Origin: Periplaneta americana
Lineage: Eukaryota; Arthropoda; Insecta; Blattodea; Blattidae
Direction: 5' to 3'
Length of the DNA: 64,000 nucleotides
NCBI RefSeq assembly: GCF_040183065.1
Contig: NC_091130.1
Span: 29,176,359 to 29,240,358, forward strand
The position numbers and the translations under genes are program-made. The notes below the pieces were generated by a model. That model was not told the origin of the DNA, did no database searches, and saw only the letters and a list, made by a program, of their open reading frames with translations. This document shows, piece after piece, positions 57,936 through 64,000 of the stretch (position 1 is the first letter of the stretch; each line of letters begins with the position of its first letter).

Positions 57936-59856
57936 TTAATAACCAATGGTAACCATAGCAGATAATTCTGTAAAATAAATATTTACTACCTAAGACGATT
58001 TAGAAGAGGTGTACACTAGACTCCACTATTGATGTTGAAAAGAAAAAAACACAAAGTTTCGAATTATCAGAAAAAAGGGGGTGGGGTTAGAGTCCGATTT
58101 ACACTTCTTCTAAACAATTCACAGTTGCTTTCAACCTCATTTAGGTCAAGCCTAAGAAGGATACGGACCCAAGCTCACCATGAAACACGAGTGCCGCTCG
58201 TAAACCACTAGACTACGCCAGTGGCTTTTATCTAAGAATAATATGATTTACCTATAAGCCTCAGTATGTGCTGTTCCATTCAGGAAAATGTTTTCTCACA
58301 TACTTATCAATTATTGCAACCCGTTTCTTCTGTCCCGAGCATAACTCTCTTCAATATTGAAAGGAAATCTGTTGATTTAACATGAGTAATAAAGACAGAA
58401 CACAACAGTCTTTTAAAAGGCTACATCTGCCAAAGTTTTCTTGACCTTGGTGCTAAACGCTGATTTGTTATGTACATATGATTGACTACACCCATGAGAA
58501 AGTGTAATCTTCATGTAGTTCTACGCAGCTCGAATTTCAAATTGATCAGGATAATGTTGCTACTGGTCATGAATAATGTAAAGCAGTTCTAGTCTAAAGG
58601 TGCATCAATTCCGAATTCAGTCAACACTTCAACTTACGGATTATAGCGATTTTATTTCATTTATACAGGGACATCATTTTATTTTTACTAACATTTTTAA
58701 TATTAATCTGGCTATACCTTTCTATTAACGATTGACACAGGAAACACCGTTGCTACCCCTTCCACGACTGGAGTTCGATGATACTGGCGTAAAATACAAA
58801 TCACTTTACTAGGTATAGGAGGGAAGAAAAGTAGTTCATCCAATTATGTAAACTAGGAAATATCACAATTTTTGAGTTTGATAATTTTCATTGGCTTTTA
58901 TTTAATCAAAATACAGTACTGTATTACCACTTAGTGTTTTTACTCACCAACTGAGCTATCCATTCGGACGTATTAATTATGCAGTGTATATTGTACTTTA
59001 CAGCTCATTAGCGTACAATATAGAGAATGAAGTTAAATTGAAAAATAATCATAATATGGATATTTAAACACATTTTTTAAAATGGTGGCCGTTCATTTCG
59101 ATACAGGCTTCAGTTCTTTTGTGCATATTATCACACTATAGACTATTGTACCTAATTCCAATTACCAGTTTCGTCCTTCGTACGAGTAGGCCTAACTCAT
59201 GTTGAAATAATTCTGTACCTACTCTATAACAGATTACGTACCTTACGTACTGTAAATTCAATCTTTACTTCTGCCCGATCCGAAAAGATCAAATTACTCA
59301 GAAATGCTATCTACTGTCCGTTCAAGTTGTTTTGTCGCAGGGTCGTAGAAAGGGGTGTGAATCACATGACAGTTAATTACTTAACGAGGCCCTTTTATTT
59401 AAGTTATTTTAAACACTTTTATAATATTACGTAGACGTCCAATTCCTAACAGAAATTAATGTATTCAGAAAAGAGCTAAGATAGCCCAGCTACTATACTT
59501 TACATTGGGGGAACAGAAGGAGGTGGGGAAAAGCGGGATGCGACAAACGGACGACAGTACCTGTGCGAAAATATGATTCAATATTGAAAGCTCTTTCGTC
59601 ACTGGAGAACGCGAACATATTTCTGGAACGTACTATACTCCTAACTCAGTACTGCTTACGCGCCCTCGGCTCTGTGTCGTGAACAGTTGGAAGTTTACTA
59701 GTAGAAGGGGTGGGAGTGAAGTACATTCAAAAACTCAGGTACAATAAAAATTAAAGTAAAAATAAAATGATGTCCCTGTACTATCTTTCATTACTTAATA
59801 CTCAAAGCACCTCGAAAAAATCCTGTCGTACGGTAATGGATGTTTATTATTAGGCC

Positions 59857-59898
<42 letters not shown>
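57936..59898. other. Anonymous sequence with a decayed tRNA-like block and ATT repeat
   Basis: A minus-strand tRNA-like remnant lies near 58140-58225 (GCGTAGTCTAGTGGTTTACG). An ATT microsatellite occupies 59854-59899. No gene recognised. Confidence 0.4.
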
Positions 59899-59899
<1 letters not shown>

Positions 59900-59903
<4 letters not shown>

Positions 59904-60380
59904 TACTTACTTACTTACAAATGGCTTTTAAAGAGCCCGGAGGTTCATTGCCGCCCTCACATAAGCCCGCCATCGGTCCCTATCCTGAGCAAGATTAATC
60001 CAGTCTCTATCATCATATCCCATCTCCCTCAAATCAATTTTAACATTATCCTCCCATCTACGTCTCGGCCTCCCCAAAGGTCTTTTTCCCTCCGGTCTCC
60101 CAACTAACACTTTATATGCATTTTTGGTCGTCCATACGTGCTACATGCCCTGCCCATCTCAAACTTCTTGATTTAATGTTCCTAATTATGTCAGGTGAAG
60201 AAAACAATGCATGCAGTTCTGCGTTGTGTAACTTTCTCCATTCTCCTGTAATTTCGTCCCTTTTAGCTCCAAATATTTTCCTAAGAATCTCATTCTCAAA
60301 CACCTTTAATCTCTGTTCCTCTCTCAAAGTGAGAGTTCAGGTTTCACAACCATACAGAACGGGCAGGGTGTTTTATAAAA
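59900..60380 (-). pseudogene. LINE family T fragment, minus strand
   Basis: TAAG tail at 59903-59918 (plus TTACTTACTTAC), then frames VLVGRPEGKRPLGRPRRRWE, IFGAKRDEITGEWRKLHNAE and RSLRWAGHVARM. Truncated just after the CETW region; two frames, so at least one frameshift. Abuts an ATT microsatellite, a usual landing site. Confidence 0.85.
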
Positions 60381-60618
60381 CGTGCCTGTAATTTTCTTCC
60401 CTTAAGCGATTTGGTATGACATATGGACCGAGTAGTGTGTCGTTAATAATGCCACACTATACATTGACACTAAATCGCACCTGATGAGATCTGACTACAA
60501 TGGAATATGTACTTATCTACTCCCAAATGTTCTGGTTGTGTGTTTTAAAAATACCATCTCGTGTGAAAGTTGCTTCATCAGTGAACAACACACAACTTGC
60601 GAACTGGCACAGTCTAGT

Positions 60619-60782
60619 ATATACAGTCACGAAGCTCAATACGTAATAAATATGCATCTATAGACAGTTGCTAACCACTAGGATCGCTACTATCGCCTCA
60701 TTACAGACAATGCGAAATAGTATCTGCACAGTCTATTGTTGCTAGCACCCTCACAACTCAAGCTTCGTGACTGTATATACTA
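60619..60782. mobile_element. Small mariner-type MITE, TATACAGTCACGAAGC ends
   Basis: Ends TATACAGTCACGAAGCT and the inverse AGCTTCGTGACTGTATA, within CTAGTA ... TACTAG. 164 bp; no coding sequence. Confidence 0.85.
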
Positions 60783-61070
60783 GGCTGTGGAACTGGGGTA
60801 TCACTGTGCTTTGATGCTAAAACCAAATGCACGTCGGTTAGTTCTGTCAGGTTCTAACGCTCCATTTTTTTAATGTTGACTTTCTGATGACCGATCTTTC
60901 AATAATGTACGTACTTAAAAGCAACAGACAATGACGAATCAATGCGCATAGCATTAACAAACAATCACAATATGGCAAACAGTCACAACACTAAAACAAG
61001 TGCAGCGTCGAACAGGTGCGAGATAGGACACACATTGATTAATGAAAAATGTTTGTTTTAGTACGGGCTA
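60783..61070. other. Anonymous intergenic sequence
   Basis: No gene or recognised repeat. Confidence 0.4.
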
Positions 61071-61071
61071 T

Positions 61072-62179
61072 TCCATCTCAAATCGACCGAAATATAGAGA
61101 AAATTGACCTTGCAATTTTTAAATACAATGAAACTTTTTCTGTCCGTTGACAACTGTGATACAATGCTTTATGCATCAGAACTTCATAGTGTTTAAATTA
61201 AAAATATTTAAATTTATCGTATTTTCATAAAATTAGCAACTTTAAACTGTTTTGGCTCCGAAACCCTTTCACCCAATGATAAAAATCATGGTTTATTTTG
61301 ATGCTGAGAAATTAAAGTTTATATTGACATGTAAACAGTTTTTCTTACTTTTTATGGAAATGGAGAAATTTAGATTTTTCTTCATTAAGACGCCTTTGAC
61401 CACGAAAAAATATTTTTAAAATATATGGTTAGATTCCGCATTGAAAGTACAAATAAACACATATTTTTTACTGGTGCACCGTTGATAAAAAAATATTGAA
61501 AATATCAAATAAAGAAAATAATTAGTACGCGCGTGAAGTAACCAGCTGACTGTGAGACGGGAGCTAGCCGAGACAAGCAAGGCGAGGAGACAAACACGTG
61601 ATGTTTCGTCTAGTAGCGCATAGCTGGGCTAGCTTTATCACAAGTTTTCATAAACACAGGAGTAAAATGACGCCCAACGCTCGCTTATCTTCAGCTCTCG
61701 GCCAGTGCGTGCGGTACTGCGCCGTTCAAGTCTAGGCGTGTGAAAATAATTTATTTAATATCCTCGAAACTTATTGCCGCGCTACTAAGCAAACAATGCC
61801 GAATCCCTCTTAATAATGCAAGGTTTTTTCTCAATATTTTTTTTACATTTTTACAAATTCGCAAAAAGCCTAAAAGTAAGTAAAATCAGATTATCTGTCT
61901 CCCTGTATAACATAACCTACCAAATGTCAGATTCAAAATGAGCTCCCGTTCAATGTTCTGCAGTAAATGGTTCCATAGTTCTGAGCGCTGAAAGAGGCTT
62001 GTTTTTATAAAATACGCTAAATTTGTCGCTCAATAATACGAAAACCGTTTGACCTTCGATAGTATAGGCTATTTTTGAAACTGCACTGTCCTCAGCACCT
62101 TGTATAAATAGGGAAAAAATTAGAGTATTAAAAAAATGCGAGGTTTTTTACTGATCGATTTCATGTGGAATAGCCCGTA
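61072..62179. mobile_element. TIR element with GGGCTATTCCA ends
   Basis: TACGGGCTATTCCA at the left and TGGAATAGCCCGTA at the right, with ATCGA-type extensions inside (TCAAATCGACCG, GATCGATTTCA). Palindromic GTAC at both borders prevents fixing the duplication. 1.1 kb, no transposase frame seen. Confidence 0.75.
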
Positions 62180-62867
62180 CACTCTATTTATCATGTTCTT
62201 CTGTGACTTAAGTTTTGAATTAACCTGTATATCGAATTGATGTATGGGTGATGAATAACTAATACATGGATAGATTAATGATAGTCTATATGGATTTCTG
62301 AAGGACAGTCAATATTTCCGACCATTAAAAATTAAATAAGTTCACTTGATTTCGTCGAGATATGAACTATGTTTCTCGGTGAGGAAATCCAACGCTCTAG
62401 CCGTGTGCCTTGCCTAGCGGTGCGCCTTTAAGCGCTTTAAAAGTTTTTATTCCAAATACATACACTCATGTCAGAACTTCAGAATGAATTGGAGTAGTGA
62501 GATTGCACCAAGAAAATTGGAGTTTGTAATTCTAGAACCAAACTTTCCTCATTTTAGCAGGCAGGCTGTTTTTATTGGACGTAACTTCATTCTTTATCCA
62601 ACAATTGATAGCATTTGCGTTCTAAATTTTAATTGCGCCTCCACCCTCATCTCGTTCACTCGTCTGGGAAAGAGGCGAAGAAGAAAACATTTTAAATCAG
62701 CTTCTTTTTTCTAGCTAGCATGTGCGTATTTGCTGTTAGAATTCCAGCATAGGAAATGCTGAAATTCGCCCACTATGCACTGAACAATATATTAGCATCT
62801 AATGTTGTACATATCAGTTTTTATACGCTTTTGGTATTCCAGATATCAGTTTTTATTCGCGTTCTAC
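62180..62867. other. Anonymous intergenic sequence
   Basis: A short direct repeat ATATCAGTTTTTAT occurs at about 62812 and 62843. No gene seen. Confidence 0.4.
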
Positions 62868-63080
62868 CCAAGGGCAGGTCTTTCACTGCAAACCCAGCAT
62901 TCTCCAATCTTTCCTATTTTCTGTCTTCCTCTTAGTCTCCGCATATGACCCATAATGTTGTCTATCATTTGATATCTTCTTCTACCCCGAACTCTTCTCC
63001 CGTTCACCATTCCTTTCAGTGCATCCTTCAGTAGGCAGTTTCTCCTCAGTCTGTGACCTAACCAATTCCTTTTACTTTTA
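62868..63080 (-). pseudogene. LINE 3' fragment (family U), minus strand
   Basis: Inverse of 46447-46745: GGCAGGTCTTTCACTGCAAA, then GAACTCTTCTCCCGTTCACC; encodes the same reverse transcriptase C-terminus, truncated. An ATT run at 63079-63108 follows. Confidence 0.75.
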
Positions 63081-63351
63081 TTATTATTATTATTACTATT
63101 ATTATTATCAATGCTTTTTTTCTGGAAAAAAAATTACCGGAACTCTATAACTCGATCACATTATACAACAAAAACGTAGGCTTAAGAATATTAGACCTAC
63201 ATACCTTATATTACAATAAGTTCCGAACGGAGTTCATCGATTTTAAGCATAACGGAAATTTTGCGAGTTCGAGCTATAGTTTCACGATCAATAACGGAAG
63301 GTGGCAGCACTCGATTGCATGAGTTACTTTTGCAGCAACGATAATAATGAG

Positions 63352-63606
63352 TCCACACCTGTGGAGTAACGGTTAGCGAGTCTAGCCGCGAAACCAGGTG
63401 GCCAGGTTCGATTCCCGGTCGGGGCAAGTTACCTGGTTGAGGTTTTTTCCGAGGTTTTCCCTCAACCCAATATGAGCAAATGCTGGGTAACTTTCGGTGT
63501 TGGACCCCGGACTCATTTCACCGGCATTATCACCTTCATCTCATTCAGACGCTAAATAACCTAAGCTGTTGATAAAGCGTCGTAAAATAACCTAATAAAG
63601 AAAGAA
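63352..63606 (+). repeat. tRNA-derived SINE, family A, with 12-bp duplication
   Basis: Head with GTGGAGTAACGGTTAGCG and GGTTCGATTCCC, full body, A-rich end (AATAAAGAAA). Flanked by GATAATAATGAG at 63340-63351 and 63607-63618. Confidence 0.95.
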
Positions 63607-63677
63607 GATAATAATGAGAAAATGTAAGCTCTTGGACTCGGCAGTGGCGGCAATTTTAATTTTCAATTTCGCTTATA

Positions 63678-63939
63678 GTCCACACCTGTGGAGTAACAGT
63701 CAGCGCGTCTGGCCGCGAAACCAGGTGGCCCGGGTTCGAATCCCGGTCGGGGCAAGTTACCCGGTTGAGGTTTTTTCCGGGGTTTTCCCTCAACCCAATA
63801 CGAGCAAATGCTGGGTAACTTTCGGTGCTGGACCCCGGACTCATTTCACCGTCATTATCACCTTCATCGCATTCAGACGCTACATAACCTGAGATGTTGA
63901 TACAGCGTCGTAAAATAACCTAATAAAATAATAAAAAAA
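63678..63939 (+). repeat. tRNA-derived SINE, family A, with 13-bp duplication
   Basis: Head with GTGGAGTAACAGTCAGCGC and GGGTTCGAATCCC, full body and A-rich tail. Flanked by AATTTCGCTTATA at 63665-63677 and 63940-63952. Confidence 0.95.
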
Positions 63940-64000
63940 AATTTCGCTTATAAAATATATCTCGTTGGAATTTGTAATGGCAAAAAGTTTACCGGAACGC

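Larger units (their letters stand above)
63109..64000. mobile_element. hAT-like MITE (family H), copy 2, split by two SINEs, cut by window end
   Basis: Matches 7374-7727 in three pieces: 63109-63351, 63619-63677 and 63953-64000. The right terminus lies outside the window. Confidence 0.85.

Noticed and set aside
1-64000. LTR retrotransposon or endogenous virus
   Set aside because: No paired long direct repeats, gag-like frame, integrase or envelope was seen; the reverse transcriptase pieces belong to LINEs and the only GIY-YIG piece to a Penelope-like element.

Overview
The window looks like a piece of a large, AT-rich, repeat-laden insect nuclear genome. Three recognisable insect-type genes have introns with GT-AG sites, and they sit among dozens of tRNA-derived SINEs, 5'-truncated LINEs and TA-, 8-bp- or 4-bp-flanked DNA transposons. 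The style is that of a cockroach, termite or other polyneopteran, but that placement is inference from repeat style and gene similarity. Nothing here is bacterial or plasmid-like.

Genes. (1) At 2474-2653 (+) lies the last coding exon of a gene I could not name; its upstream intron fills positions 1-2473. (2) At 25906-29715 (+) a two-exon SMIM13-type small membrane protein is read, with splice phases that join exactly. Only 133 bases after its stop, with no clear poly(A) signal between, follows an intact intronless open frame for the N-terminal acetyltransferase NAA10/ARD1 (29849-30394, +); the shared exon suggests one transcript carrying both frames. (3) On the minus strand, converging on these, are the last three coding exons of a p130Cas/BCAR1-family scaffold protein (48926-48800, 45059-44638, 40830-39658). 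The SH3 exon was not found and should lie beyond position 64000 or be too diverged to see.

Repeat landscape, left to right. 1-2473: an intron with a Tigger/mariner-type element holding a truncated SINE and a 0.7-kb palindromic element. 2654-7060: 3' UTR and intergenic DNA with microsatellites and a 147-bp tandem repeat. 7062-13692: a cluster of nested elements (hAT-type MITE, foldback, Penelope-like, piggyBac, LINE, inverted SINEs) that may lie inside one old hAT frame. 13700-25900: mostly non-coding, with several terminal-inverted-repeat elements and foldbacks. 25979-29578: the SMIM13 intron with a Tigger derivative and an inverted SINE pair. 30560-38500: two more DNA transposons and several LINE fragments. 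38513-48926: the Cas gene with repeat-filled introns. 48927-64000: an accessory repeat desert, ending in a MITE split by two SINEs with clear target-site duplications.

No LTR retrovirus-like element, Polinton, CRISPR array, rRNA or confident functional tRNA gene was seen. The most interesting leads are the SMIM13-NAA10 shared exon, two inverted-arm Penelope-like termini with hammerhead-like cores, and inverted copies of one palindromic element flanking the terminal Cas exon.
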